IMG/VR virus record: IMGVR_UViG_3300036846_000870
Span: 1 to 33,267 of that record
DNA: 33,267 nt
Direction: 5' to 3' (one strand)
Origin: a virus
Shown: positions 15,112 through 22,610 of the stretch, piece after piece
How the letters are laid out: every line of letters begins with the position of its first letter
Position numbering within the stretch: position 1 is the stretch's first letter
Notes under the pieces: model-generated
Told to the model about the DNA's origin: nothing
Seen by the model: the letters and a program-made list of their open reading frames with translations, nothing else
The model's database searches: none
Made by a program: the position numbers and the translations under genes

Positions 15112-16358
15112 TGGCTACCTATCCGGTCCCGCCCGGTCGAGGTCGATGGCGGCTCAGCCTTCATAATCGAGCCTTTTCGCCGGGGCTGACGCTCAGGGAT
15201 ACGGCTACCAATGAGATTGTGAATGCCCGGAGCATCCAGCTTGTCCAGGCTCTCAGCAAACCGGCGGTCTTGACCTTTGCCCTGAGCGGCTTTGCCTCGA
15301 CGGCTCCGCTCATCAAAGAGCTAGTAACCGATATCGTGGCTTGGAGATGGAATAGTCAAACCGGCCAGGACGTCCCCCTCTTCCGCGGGATAGTTGCTCA
15401 GTCTCAGGACACTCTCTCCGAGCAAGCCAATACGGTTACCTTCACTTGTCATGATTACCTCGATATGCTCAACCGGCGGATATTGACGGCAAACCTCAAC
15501 TATGCCCAAGCGGACCAGGACACAATCGCAACCGGCATTGTCGAGGCAGGCAAGACCGTCTCAACGTCGGGAAGAGTCTCCCTCAACCCCGGAGCTTATT
15601 TACCCATCGTCCCTCATCGCGTGGACCCAAGCGGAGCCGCTAGGGGGCTCTCAGGGACGCTCAGGGACCGGCAGTACGTCGGGCAACAGGTATTGAGTGA
15701 GGCTCTCGACAACCTCGCCAACGTCCAAGGGGGATTTGATTATGACGTCATCCCCGCCCTGGCCGCGGGGCTGGCGGATGGTCCCGATAGCCTCCGGCTT
15801 TTCTTTCCCTCTCAGGGGGTCTTGAGGACCGACCTCATCCTTGAGTATGGCTCGACCGTCAAGGGTCTAAGCCGGAGTATCAATAGCGCGGACTATGCGA
15901 ACTACCTCCGGGTCATTGGTAATAACGGCTCATCCGATCCGGCCGCGGCTCAGCTATACGCGGAGGCTTGGAACAATGACGCCAATAACGTAACCGTCAG
16001 CCCGAGCGGGCTTTGGATGGCCGGGGACAATGCCTCCGACGTAACCCTTGTCCAAACCCTCCGCGACCAGGCTAACGGGGAGCTTGCGACTCAAGGCTTG
16101 CTCAGTCCGAGCTATAGCCTCGACCTCCGCCCGAGCTTTTACTCTTACGGCAATCCCAAGATGGGGGACGTTTGCCGGTTGCTCATCAATGCTGGACGGC
16201 TCAACGTCGATACCGATATCCGGGTCATCGGCATTACTTATGACGTCGGGGACGATGGGCAAGAGGACGTCAGCCTCCAGGTTGGTCGAGCGGACGTCAA
16301 GTTTTCCGCTCTCTTTACCAAGTCCGCTCGCGATATCAACGCTTTAGCCAGGAGATAG
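15111..16358 (+). CDS. Minor tail protein, baseplate hub-like
   Basis: A 415-residue protein following Dit, in the position of the hub/tail-associated protein. The N-terminal half (LRDTATNEIVNARSIQLVQ, ALSKPAVLTFALSGF, then DVPLFRGIVAQSQDTL and NTVTFTCHDYLDMLNRRIL) has the strand order and the tCHDYLdmL motif seen in actinophage hub proteins. The C-terminal part (NPKMGDVCRLLINAGRLNVD..., DVGDDGQEDVSLQVGR) resembles the last domain of the same family. Start ATG 15111 overlaps the Dit TAA. No peptidase motif is seen. Confidence 0.75.
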   Translation: MATYPVPPGRGRWRLSLHNRAFSPGLTLRDTATNEIVNARSIQLVQALSKPAVLTFALSGFASTAPLIKELVTDIVAWRWNSQTGQDVPLFRGIVAQSQDTLSEQANTVTFTCHDYLDMLNRRILTANLNYAQADQDTIATGIVEAGKTVSTSGRVSLNPGAYLPIVPHRVDPSGAARGLSGTLRDRQYVGQQVLSEALDNLANVQGGFDYDVIPALAAGLADGPDSLRLFFPSQGVLRTDLILEYGSTVKGLSRSINSADYANYLRVIGNNGSSDPAAAQLYAEAWNNDANNVTVSPSGLWMAGDNASDVTLVQTLRDQANGELATQGLLSPSYSLDLRPSFYSYGNPKMGDVCRLLINAGRLNVDTDIRVIGITYDVGDDGQEDVSLQVGRADVKFSALFTKSARDINALARR

Positions 16359-16361
16359 ACC

Positions 16362-17270
16362 ATGACCCGCTATACCCCTCTTTGGTTGCAATCGGGCTCT
16401 TATGCCGCATCCGTTGACCGGCGGTTGATGGCGGCTCTCTGGCCTACCGCTCGATGCGATGGCATGGCGGTATCGTTTGCCTCCGGCATGACGGTAAACA
16501 TTGACCCCGGTAATGCCGCGGTCCCGAGCGCCAATAGCTCCGGCTCGACCCTTTGCGTCTCCGATGCCCAAGAGCAAGTTGCTTTGCCTGCCGCTCCGGC
16601 TTCCGGCTCCAATCGGTATGACCTCATCATTATCCGGCCAAGGGGGACTGACCTCGATGGAGGGGTAAACAATGACTTCATCTTTGATTATGTCACCGGA
16701 GATGAAGCCGCGAGCCCTGCCGTCCCGGCGACTCCGGCGGGGACGCTCGCCCTGGCGACCATTTATGAGACTGGCGGCTCTGCCGCTATTACTCCGGCCA
16801 ACGTTATCGATGCTCGACCGAGCGGGCTCGCATTTAACGCGCCCTTTTCGCCGGTCCACTTCAAAGCTATCCAGTCTCCCGGCCAATCGATCCCGTCCAG
16901 AGTGTGGACCGTTATTACCACTTGGGCCGCGCCGGAAGAAAACATTGGCGGCGGCAGCTTCTCCAATGGCCGTTATTTCTTTCCGGAGGACGGGCTTTAT
17001 TGGATTTCAACCATGATCCTTTGGGCTAATCCCGCTGGTACTTATTCCTATCAAGCCCAACTTGCTTTTGAGGGTTCGGTCAGTCCCGGAGTCGGCGGGC
17101 AATCGTGGGCGACCCCTAACGCGGCGGGCAATACCGGGTCACCCCCTAATAGCGTCATCCGACAAGTGAAGAAAGGCGCGGCCGTTTTGTTGCAAGGCTA
17201 TAACGGCGCTACGGCTGCCGTTAATACCTTTGCGGGTTATGGTTGGTTTGTAGTTCACCGGATAGGATAG
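16362..17270 (+). CDS. Tail tip protein with jelly-roll-like C-terminus, putative receptor binding
   Basis: A 302-residue protein with two parts. Residues about 1-150 (PLWLQSGSYAASVDRRLMAA, then SGSTLCVSDAQEQVALP and RYDLIIIRPRGTDLDGG) match the common minor tail N-terminus of actinophages, where a YDLvivrPr...ggvnnd motif is frequent. Residues about 165-302 (WTVITTWAAPEENIGGGSF, GRYFFPEDGLYWISTMILW, late YGWFVVHRIG) look like a C1q/TNF-like jelly roll often used for host recognition. AGGAGATAG precedes the ATG. The receptor-binding role is inference. Confidence 0.7.
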   Translation: MTRYTPLWLQSGSYAASVDRRLMAALWPTARCDGMAVSFASGMTVNIDPGNAAVPSANSSGSTLCVSDAQEQVALPAAPASGSNRYDLIIIRPRGTDLDGGVNNDFIFDYVTGDEAASPAVPATPAGTLALATIYETGGSAAITPANVIDARPSGLAFNAPFSPVHFKAIQSPGQSIPSRVWTVITTWAAPEENIGGGSFSNGRYFFPEDGLYWISTMILWANPAGTYSYQAQLAFEGSVSPGVGGQSWATPNAAGNTGSPPNSVIRQVKKGAAVLLQGYNGATAAVNTFAGYGWFVVHRIG

Positions 17271-17278
17271 GAGACTCT

Positions 17279-17617
17279 ATGAGTTATCAAGCGCAATCCC
17301 AACTAGAGAACGACGGCTATTTTCAGCAACGCAATCGAGCCGTTTGCGTCCAACAGGCTCACATTTTCAAGGATGACGCGCGTCCCGCTTGGGTTGCCGT
17401 AGCGGACGGTATCCTCCGAGATGATATGGGCTTGTGGGTTACCTTTAATCGACTGGCCGCGGCCGGTCCCGGCATCGCTGACAAGGCAGATAACGGGGAC
17501 GGGACCGTTGACCAATCAAAGGTAACGGATGCCGACCTCTTGAGCTTGACTCAAGCTAACTGGCCTACCGTTGCCGGTCTATACTTTCAAGAGGACGGGA
17601 GCCCCATCGATGCCTGA
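17279..17617 (+). CDS. Hypothetical protein, tail region
   Basis: A 112-residue protein, MSYQAQSQLENDGYFQQRNRA and onwards. The segment SQLENDGYFQQRNRAVCVQQ, then ILRDD and QAN, is a pattern seen in small phage proteins next to lysis genes. No catalytic motif or membrane segment is visible. AGGAGA at 17268-17273 precedes the ATG at 17279, which was preferred over the in-frame 17243. It may be a tail accessory or lysis-regulating protein; I cannot decide. Confidence 0.65.
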   Translation: MSYQAQSQLENDGYFQQRNRAVCVQQAHIFKDDARPAWVAVADGILRDDMGLWVTFNRLAAAGPGIADKADNGDGTVDQSKVTDADLLSLTQANWPTVAGLYFQEDGSPIDA

Positions 17618-17798
17618 TGAAGAGCGAGAGATACCGCGGGAGAGCTTTGTCAATGAGGCTAAGTGGCCTAAGCCCCGCCAGGATGAAGGGGAAGAGCCGT
17701 CCCATCCGGACCGCATCCCCGATGATGAGCCCGGACCCTTTAGGGGGCGCTTTTGGGAGCGCGTCGAGGATGAGATTGGCTATGAGGGGGAGCGATGA
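17610..17798 (+). CDS. Small acidic hypothetical protein
   Basis: A 62-residue, very acidic and proline-containing protein (MPDEEREIPRESFVNEAKWP and onwards). It overlaps the preceding gene by 8 bases and the endolysin start by 4 (ATGA), so it belongs to the same translational chain. There are no hydrophobic segments, so it is not a holin. Function unknown. Confidence 0.55.
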   Translation: MPDEEREIPRESFVNEAKWPKPRQDEGEEPSHPDRIPDDEPGPFRGRFWERVEDEIGYEGER

Positions 17799-18646
17799 GC
17801 CTCAGTCGAGTGTCCATGCCGTCTCCGAACTATTCCAGCCGGAGCGGCTCGCCGCGGCTCCTGGTCCTTCATACGGCAGAGGGGGCAACCACAATCGAGA
17901 GCTTGGGCAACTTCTTTGCCAATAGCGCCAATGAGGTAAGTTCTCACGCCGGGGCGGATGACAAGGTTAATACCGTGGGCATTTATGTCCAGAGAGCCGA
18001 CAAGGCTTGGACCCAAGCGGATTACAATAATCAGTCAGTAGCCATCGAGCTATGCGGCTTTGCCGAGTGGTCGCGAGCCCAATGGGAGAATGAGCATGGC
18101 AACATGCTTGCCAATACTGCCGCTTGGCTGGCGGAGGAATCCGCCGCGCTTGGTATCCCCCTGGTCAAGCTCGATGCCTCCCAAGCCCAAGGCGGAGGTC
18201 GAGGGGTTTGTCAGCATATCGACTTGGGAGCCGGGGGCGGGGGTCATGTAGATTGCGATTACGGGACCGGCAACTTTCCAATCGATAAAGTCCTCTCGAT
18301 GGCGACCGGCGGGGCTCCAATCGCTCCGAGCCCGACCCCTCCGAGCCAGCCAGCCAAACCAGGAGGACCGGCTCCGCCTTTTCCCTACCCGGCAGGGCAT
18401 TATCTCGGTCAGCCGTCCTCCGACCCATTTTGTCATTCCGGCTATTACGGTGGAGTGGATCAAGCAAACGTCGCAACGTGGCAAGCTCAAATGAGCGCGA
18501 GGGGTTGGTCGATTGATGCGGATGGAATGTACGGACCAGGCTCCGAGAATGTCTGCCGTCAGTTTCAATCGGAGAAGGGCTTAGGGGTTGACGGCTTGGT
18601 CGGTCCGGAAACTTGGTCCGCATCTTGGACCGCTTCGGTTACCTAG
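17795..18646 (+). CDS. Endolysin: N-acetylmuramoyl-L-alanine amidase with peptidoglycan-binding domain
   Basis: It cleaves the amide bond between muramic acid and the stem peptide, breaking the cell wall for release. The 283-residue protein has an Amidase_2/PGRP-like domain (about 1-170): VLHTAEG with Zn ligand His26, CQHIDLG with His141, and HVDCDYG with Cys154 as probable third ligand, followed by NFPID. A proline-rich linker (about 173-200) leads to a peptidoglycan-binding domain of the PG_binding_1 type (about 215-280: MSARGWSIDADGMYGPGSE, then FQSEKGLGVDGLVGPETW). No signal peptide is seen, so a holin is needed. The next gene is the likely holin. Confidence 0.92.
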   Translation: MSLSRVSMPSPNYSSRSGSPRLLVLHTAEGATTIESLGNFFANSANEVSSHAGADDKVNTVGIYVQRADKAWTQADYNNQSVAIELCGFAEWSRAQWENEHGNMLANTAAWLAEESAALGIPLVKLDASQAQGGGRGVCQHIDLGAGGGGHVDCDYGTGNFPIDKVLSMATGGAPIAPSPTPPSQPAKPGGPAPPFPYPAGHYLGQPSSDPFCHSGYYGGVDQANVATWQAQMSARGWSIDADGMYGPGSENVCRQFQSEKGLGVDGLVGPETWSASWTASVT

Positions 18647-18819
18647 CGCCATTCGACCGGCTCCGCCGGTTGATTACCTTTGTCCTGGGGGTTGCCATCA
18701 TCATCGATGCTCTCATTGCCCGAGGTAATGACATTGGGCTCTTGGTTATCGGCTCGATTCTTTTGGGCATGGTCCCGGTCGATGCCTTGATATCGAGGTC
18801 GCGGCAACGTCGGTCATAA
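18613..18819 (+). CDS. Putative holin, two-helix membrane protein
   Basis: A 68-residue protein with two hydrophobic segments (LITFVLGVAIIIDALIA and GLLVIGSILLGMVPVDALI), a basic N-terminus and basic C-terminus RSRQRRS. This is a common plan for small actinophage holins and it lies directly after the endolysin. The start is not certain: TTG 18613 overlaps the endolysin end by 34 bases, and TTG 18625 is an alternative. Holin function is inference from topology and context. Confidence 0.6.
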   Translation: MVRILDRFGYLAPFDRLRRLITFVLGVAIIIDALIARGNDIGLLVIGSILLGMVPVDALISRSRQRRS

Positions 18820-18820
18820 C

Positions 18821-18836
18821 GGCTCCATTTGGAGCC
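18821..18836. repeat. Palindrome copy 3 (GGCTCCATTTGGAGCC)
   Basis: A perfect copy, one base after the putative holin stop codon. Its placement right after a stop, as with the copy at 26290, favours an intercistronic RNA hairpin or an operator at operon ends. Confidence 0.75.
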
Positions 18837-19166
18837 ATTCCGGTCCCGGCAGGGAGGGGTGGGTTCTCGCCAACCTCCTAGCGCTCCCTCCCTGCCGGAT
18901 ATCTTGACGTCGATAACTTAACGTCGGTCCGCTATGCAAGCAATATCCCGGTTACCTTGCTCAGAGCGAGGGTAGTTTTCAAGGCAGGGTTGGGTACGGT
19001 CAGCCAGCCTAGAGCCGCCCCGGTGGGTCCATGCCAAGCCTGCCGGGGTGGCTCCCCCTCGCGGATACTTGACCTCTCCCCTCGCGTAGTGCTAAGCCTC
19101 CGGGTTAAGTCCCGGTTAGGTTGACCTCGCCGGGGTAGGGAACAGGGAAGAGGAAGGACTGACCGA
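18837..19166. other. Non-coding region after the late operon
   Basis: No convincing gene lies in these 330 bases. They hold a long inverted repeat at 18846-18898, several TTGAC hexamers (18904, 19069, 19121) without a good -10 at the usual distance, and a weaker relative of the putative operator (GGGAACAGGGAAG at 19138-19150). AGGAAGG at 19152-19158 serves the next gene. It is the natural boundary between the late operon and the accessory genes and probably contains an early promoter. Confidence 0.45.
18846..18898 (+). terminator. Late-operon inverted repeat, probable terminator
   Basis: Perfect 13-bp arms, CCGGCAGGGAGGG at 18846-18858 and CCCTCCCTGCCGG at 18886-18898, with a 27-base loop. 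It stands just after the last late gene. There is no clear T-run (the next bases are ATATCTTG), so it may act as a factor-assisted terminator or a 3' end stabiliser, as GC-rich hairpins without T-runs do in actinobacteria. Confidence 0.55.
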
Positions 19167-19526
19167 TTGGCGAGAGCTAGAACTACCTCCATCCCCGGCG
19201 GGGACCGGACCGGACTCGACCAGGGCATGACGCGATGCCGTATCTATGGTCATGCTTGGGAAGAGTTTTACCCCGATAATCTTGGGACTCCCCTCTACGG
19301 CTGGCGATTGTCCCTCCGGTGTACGCGTTGCACTACGGAGCGCCATGACACAATCGACCATATAGGCCAGATATCCCAACGGCGCTACATATATGCCGAT
19401 GGGTACCAAACGGAGCCGGGTGAGGAAAAGCCGTCGAGGGAAGAGATGCGGCTGACCATGTTTAATCGTATCCGGAGCCGATTGAATAAGGCTAACGCCA
19501 TCGGGGAGATGGAGGAAGCCTCATGA
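19167..19526 (+). CDS. Zinc-ribbon protein of unknown function
   Basis: A 119-residue protein. After a variable N-terminus it has RCRIYGHAWEEF, then LSLRCTRCTTERHD with a CxxC, and RRYIYADGY. This RCRi.GHaWdeF / CT.CgteRhD pattern is widespread in actinophages, and the CxxC plus an upstream Cys/His may bind zinc. TTG 19167 follows AGGAAGG by 8 bases and was chosen. ATG 19227 (MTRCRIYGHAWEEF) is a good alternative and corresponds to where the conserved part starts. The stop overlaps the next gene (ATGA). Confidence 0.65.
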   Translation: MARARTTSIPGGDRTGLDQGMTRCRIYGHAWEEFYPDNLGTPLYGWRLSLRCTRCTTERHDTIDHIGQISQRRYIYADGYQTEPGEEKPSREEMRLTMFNRIRSRLNKANAIGEMEEAS

Positions 19527-20407
19527 GCCCGCGGACCAAGACTGAGGATGACGTCGCCGCGCTCAATGGGCAGATAGTCAAGCCGACCTGTCGGCTGGAG
19601 GTAATCACTCCGGAGCGAGCCAGCAAGATACTCGATGACGCCAATATCCGGAACCGGGATATGCGGGACTCAAGGGTTGTCCATCTGGCCGAGAACATAA
19701 AGCGGGAGGAATGGAAGCTCTCGACTGACGGCATCGGCTTCGACGTCGATGGGGTCTTGCTCAACGGTCAGCATCGATTGATGGCTTGCGTAGTGGCGGA
19801 GATGCCCATTGAGGTATGGGTCATGCGGAACATGCCCCGCGAGAGTCAGGACATTATCGATGACACTCTGAGCCGGAGGCTTGGAGACGCGCTCAAGCTC
19901 AGGGGAGAGTCGGACGTCCATAAGCTTGGAGCCGGTATCGGTTGGTATGCCCGCATCATCTATGCCGAGATTACGGGGAGCCCGCATTATGCCGACAATG
20001 CTCGACGTCCCTCGATCCCTCAGCTATTGCGGCTCTTCGATGAGAACCAGGGGCTACGGGAGAGTAACAAAGCCGTCGAGCCAGCCCGCAAAGCGCTCAA
20101 GCTCCGCCCTGGCGCGGCGGTAGCTACCCATTACCGGCTTGGCATAGTCGATGCTGATGACCGGGATGCCTTTTTTGCCAAGCTCAGGACGGGGGAAGAG
20201 CTTAAAGCCCGCGACCCCATCCTCATCCTCCGCCGGTACTCGCAAGAGGAAATAACCCGCGGCCGGGGTCGAGTCCGCAATCCAGATTTTCGATGGGTCG
20301 CGGTGACAATCAAGGCTTGGAACTTTTGGAGGGAGGGGAAGTCGATTGACCTCTTGCGGTATATGTACGGGGGAAGTGTGCGGGAGGAATGGCCGGAGCC
20401 GGTCTAA
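19523..20407 (+). CDS. ParB/sulfiredoxin-like fold protein
   Basis: A 294-residue protein. The N-terminal part has VITPERASKILDDANIRNRD, an SRVVHLAENIKREEW segment, then DGVLLNGQHRLMACV with an NGQHRL motif close to the DGxHR signature of ParB/Srx-like domains, and PIEVWVMRNM. A helical C-terminal half follows (residues about 130-290) with DTLSRRLGDALKLRGES. Such proteins occur in many actinophages and are often annotated as ParB-like or HTH proteins. The role (DNA binding, nuclease or regulatory) is not established. GGAGGAA precedes the ATG. It heads a chain of small, overlapping genes. Confidence 0.65.
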   Translation: MSPRTKTEDDVAALNGQIVKPTCRLEVITPERASKILDDANIRNRDMRDSRVVHLAENIKREEWKLSTDGIGFDVDGVLLNGQHRLMACVVAEMPIEVWVMRNMPRESQDIIDDTLSRRLGDALKLRGESDVHKLGAGIGWYARIIYAEITGSPHYADNARRPSIPQLLRLFDENQGLRESNKAVEPARKALKLRPGAAVATHYRLGIVDADDRDAFFAKLRTGEELKARDPILILRRYSQEEITRGRGRVRNPDFRWVAVTIKAWNFWREGKSIDLLRYMYGGSVREEWPEPV

Positions 20408-20577
20408 TGCCGCGCTTTGCCGTCAAGGTCTTTGTCGATGCTCCCCGGAAGCTGACCAGGGCGGCGGACTTCAAAGAGGTCATACAAGAGCAACTAACCG
20501 AAGTCCTCCCCGAGTCCGTTTGGTATACCGATGAGGACGGGGAAGAGCATGAGCTATCGGTTGAGGTAGTCGAATGA
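20407..20577 (+). CDS. Small hypothetical protein
   Basis: A 56-residue acidic protein (MPRFAVKVFVDAPRKLTRAA and onwards), probably a small alpha/beta fold. The ATG overlaps the upstream TAA by one base and its own stop overlaps the next ATG (ATGA). No recognisable motif or function. Confidence 0.55.
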   Translation: MPRFAVKVFVDAPRKLTRAADFKEVIQEQLTEVLPESVWYTDEDGEEHELSVEVVE

Positions 20578-20762
20578 GCAAGACGGTTGGGGACTTTGTA
20601 AAGGCAATGGTGCAACGGGGCTCGATCCAAGAGAGGGAGATTGGGGTCGAGCGGCTCCCCTATGAGCTTGTCTTTGTTAATAGCGATTCCGGCTGGCGGA
20701 AGGTCAAGCAAGTCGAGGTCAGCGACCGGGACCGGGTTGTCTGGCTCTATGAGGAACATTGA
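20574..20762 (+). CDS. Small hypothetical protein
   Basis: A 62-residue protein with an N-terminal helix (VGDFVKAMVQRGSIQERE) and a strand-rich C-terminus (RLPYELVFVNSDSGW, then RDRVVWLYEEH). It is translationally coupled on both sides (ATGA, TGATG). Unknown function. Confidence 0.55.
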   Translation: MSKTVGDFVKAMVQRGSIQEREIGVERLPYELVFVNSDSGWRKVKQVEVSDRDRVVWLYEEH

Positions 20763-20974
20763 TGGCGGAGGTATGGGAGACGCTCGATATCAAGGCGGGG
20801 GACGTCGGGATGCTTGACCTTGAGGACTTGACCCTTCATCGACCGTCCAGGGCTCACCTAATCACTCGATGCGGGCTCCAAATGAACCAATGCCAGGTTG
20901 GTCCGGTCGGAGCCCTGACCGAGCGGCTCCGGATGCTATGCCCTGAATGCTGGCGGGGCGCGCAAAGCGGATGA
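20762..20974 (+). CDS. Small Cys-containing hypothetical protein
   Basis: A 70-residue protein (MAEVWETLDIKAGDVGMLDL and onwards) with ITRCGLQMNQC and MLCPEC clusters, giving four cysteines that could coordinate zinc in a split CxnC/CxxC arrangement. I chose ATG 20762, which overlaps the upstream TGA, over TTG 20759. Function unknown. Confidence 0.55.
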   Translation: MAEVWETLDIKAGDVGMLDLEDLTLHRPSRAHLITRCGLQMNQCQVGPVGALTERLRMLCPECWRGAQSG

Positions 20975-21087
20975 CCTACCAGGGCAACCTCAAATGCTCA
21001 TGTTGTGGCCGGGATATCGGGACCGAAGCCCATCGAGCGGATGAGTGTCCTCGATGCCAGCGAGCCGAGAAAGTTGCCGGCCAATAA
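20971..21087 (+). CDS. 38-residue zinc-ribbon microprotein
   Basis: A very short gene in the coupled chain. The ATG overlaps the upstream TGA (ATGA) and the TAA overlaps the next ATG (TAATG). The protein has CSCCGRDIG and CPRCQRAEK, two CxxC-type knuckles about 16 residues apart, as in rubredoxin/zinc-ribbon folds. The perfect overlaps at both ends and the paired CxxC motifs support a real gene despite the length. Function unknown. Confidence 0.6.
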   Translation: MTYQGNLKCSCCGRDIGTEAHRADECPRCQRAEKVAGQ

Positions 21088-21302
21088 TGGCGCATCTCTC
21101 CATATGGGTATCCGATGACCTCAAGGCGCGGGTCAGGGGGAATCGCCGGATAAACGTCTCTGCCGTTTGCCGTGAAGCCCTGGAGGCAAGGCTTGGGGTA
21201 GAGGCAACGGAGCCGGAAGGGATGGAGGTAGTCGAGGACTTGTATAAATGGGCGCGGCAGGGACGTCGATTGCTTGGCTTGCTGGAGGACTTCCTTGCTT
21301 GA
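21087..21302 (+). CDS. Ribbon-helix-helix DNA-binding protein
   Basis: A 71-residue protein with the classic RHH layout: a short strand MAHLSIWVSDDLKARVRG, a turn, a helix INVSAVCREALEARLG with the N.S..cR.Al pattern, and a C-terminal helical tail (about 45-71). RHH proteins act as small repressors or antitoxins. No toxin gene is directly coupled: 172 non-coding bases with dyads follow. It may regulate those or the lysogeny genes. The ATG overlaps the upstream TAA. Confidence 0.75.
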   Translation: MAHLSIWVSDDLKARVRGNRRINVSAVCREALEARLGVEATEPEGMEVVEDLYKWARQGRRLLGLLEDFLA

Positions 21303-21474
21303 CCTGGGACTCAAGCTAATAAGGGGGGGCAATGCTAGAGTCCCTCGACAGGGCCGGTCCCCCGGTTGGGTTCATTCCCTGTTCTCTGACCGCGGGGACC
21401 GGACCCGCCCTGGTCGGTACAATGGGCGGCTCCCCTCCCCAACGGGGGAGGGGCTCAGAGAACAGGGAACCAAG
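21303..21474 (+). promoter_or_regulatory. Regulatory region with nested inverted repeats and promoter-like elements
   Basis: It contains TGCTAGAGT at 21333-21341 (extended -10-like; the same word recurs near 22551 and 24401), a perfect 15-bp inverted repeat TTCCCTGTTCTCTGA at 21375-21389 and its complement at 21455-21469, a TACAAT -10-like hexamer at 21418-21423, and a 9-bp GC stem at 21432-21453 with a short loop. AGAGAACAGGGAACCAAG directly precedes the next ATG, identically to the leader of the gene at 22611. This is a strong candidate operator/promoter unit. Confidence 0.55.
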
Positions 21475-21837
21475 ATGACGCTTTATAACGTGACGGTCTG
21501 CCTCAGTCATGACCCGCGCCGGACCATCCTCCCCGGCTTCCGAGCCTTTGCCCAAGCGGCAAGGGATGGGCTCTACGGAGATGGCGGCTTTACCCTCCAA
21601 GAGCTTCCGGCTGAGAGCCATACCGAAGCCGCCAACGTTGCCTTTGCCGTATGCAATAGCTACCCCGAAGAGATGCATTGTGACCCAAGCGAGTACGGGG
21701 AAGCCGTCCGCATCTATCGAGAGGAAGGTAACCGCTCCCTCTCGGTCGGAGACGCGCTACTCATCGAGCAAGTTGGGGAGCCAAGCCCCGATGACGGTCG
21801 GTACGGATGCGCGTCGATGGGATGGGAGAGGTTCTAA
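21475..21837 (+). CDS. Hypothetical protein with RSLSVGD motif (YodL-like)
   Basis: A 120-residue protein. The C-terminal half contains PEEMHCDPSEYGEAVRIYRE, then GNRSLSVGDALLIE. The combination of a YR..GNRSLSVGD motif resembles the small YodL-like domain found in phage and mobile-element proteins. No enzymatic motif is visible. The ATG 21475 lies in the shared leader CAGGGAACCAAGATG; I preferred it to the in-frame upstream ATG 21274, which would run back through the operator region and the RHH gene. It is coupled to the next gene (TAATG). Confidence 0.6.
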   Translation: MTLYNVTVCLSHDPRRTILPGFRAFAQAARDGLYGDGGFTLQELPAESHTEAANVAFAVCNSYPEEMHCDPSEYGEAVRIYREEGNRSLSVGDALLIEQVGEPSPDDGRYGCASMGWERF

Positions 21838-22118
21838 TGACCCCCGATGACCTCGCGGCCAAGTGGAGGGATGAGGACTTTGTCGACGGTCCCAACGTGG
21901 CTAAGTGTCTGGACTTCCTAGCCGATTGCGTCTCGACCCTTGGGGGGGGCTTCCATCCCGATACTCGCTTTGAGGATTACGTCTCCGGAGACAAGCAACT
22001 TTTCAGCGGCTCCGATGCGGAGAGCCTCGATGAAGTCATGGAAGAGGTCTGCCATGAGGTCGATGCCTATGGGGTGGCTCTCGACCTCTTGCATAGTTGG
22101 GCTCCGCGGAGCCAGTAA
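21837..22118 (+). CDS. Acidic hypothetical protein
   Basis: A 93-residue, strongly acidic protein (MTPDDLAAKWRDEDFVDGPN, then SLDEVMEEVCHEVDAYGVAL). It could be a DNA mimic or a small helical protein, but there is no recognisable domain. Start ATG 21837 overlaps the upstream TAA. The palindrome GGCTCCGCGGAGCC at 22100-22113 lies at its 3' end just before the stop. Confidence 0.5.
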   Translation: MTPDDLAAKWRDEDFVDGPNVAKCLDFLADCVSTLGGGFHPDTRFEDYVSGDKQLFSGSDAESLDEVMEEVCHEVDAYGVALDLLHSWAPRSQ

Positions 22119-22610
22119 GGACGCGGCTTCCGGCTATCCGCCAGCCGGAGCCGTCAGGGGAGGGAGGTTGACTCATCCGCCGGAGTCCCTCCCTCCCGAC
22201 CCTCTCCGAGCCCCTCTGAGCGGCTCCGAGCCGTCGAGGGGTCCAAGTACCCATCGGGAGCCGCCAGAGCCGCTCAGGGGAGCTACGGGAGCCCTTAGCG
22301 GAGAGCTTGACGGCATCGAGCCTCCCGCCTAGCGTCCCGGTCAGCCGGTCGAGCCCGAGAGGACGTCGGAGCCATGCTCAAGACCTCGCTCCGGACCCTC
22401 GACCGGTCAGGGAGCCCCGGTCAGCTATGCCCGCAGAGTCCAAGCCCCAAGCGGCTTTTCGACCTTCCGGCCATCCGTATCGGGGCTCCCGACCTAGGGG
22501 GAATCCGTAATGTCCGGGGGGGCTGACATGACAGGTACCCCTCAGCTTGTGCTAGACTGACCGGCTCCGCCGGTCATCCGGACCGGGGAGCTAGAGAACA
22601 GGGAACCAAG
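22119..22610. other. 492-base non-coding block upstream of the integrase operon
   Basis: No convincing gene. It contains a near-perfect hairpin at 22125-22152 (GGCTTCCGGCT against AGCCGGAGCC), a GGGAGGGA/TCCCTCCC dyad around 22159-22197, CGGCTC/GAGCCG at 22221-22233, many GAGCC words including GAGCCGCTCAGGG around 22268, a promoter-like TGCTAGACT near 22550, and the 8-bp perfect hairpin TGACCGGC-TCC-GCCGGTCA at 22558-22576. The tail carries AGAGAACAGGGAACCAAG before the next gene. It is a candidate for attP, terminator and early promoter together. Confidence 0.5.

Noticed and set aside
21087-21837. RHH protein with the following gene as a toxin-antitoxin pair
   Set aside because: The genes are 172 bases apart with their own regulatory region, and the second protein shows no toxin motif.
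22307-22510. 67-codon open frame in the GAGCC-rich block
   Set aside because: It is a Pro/Arg/Ser-rich product of GC-rich non-coding sequence, with no ribosome site and no coupling to neighbours.
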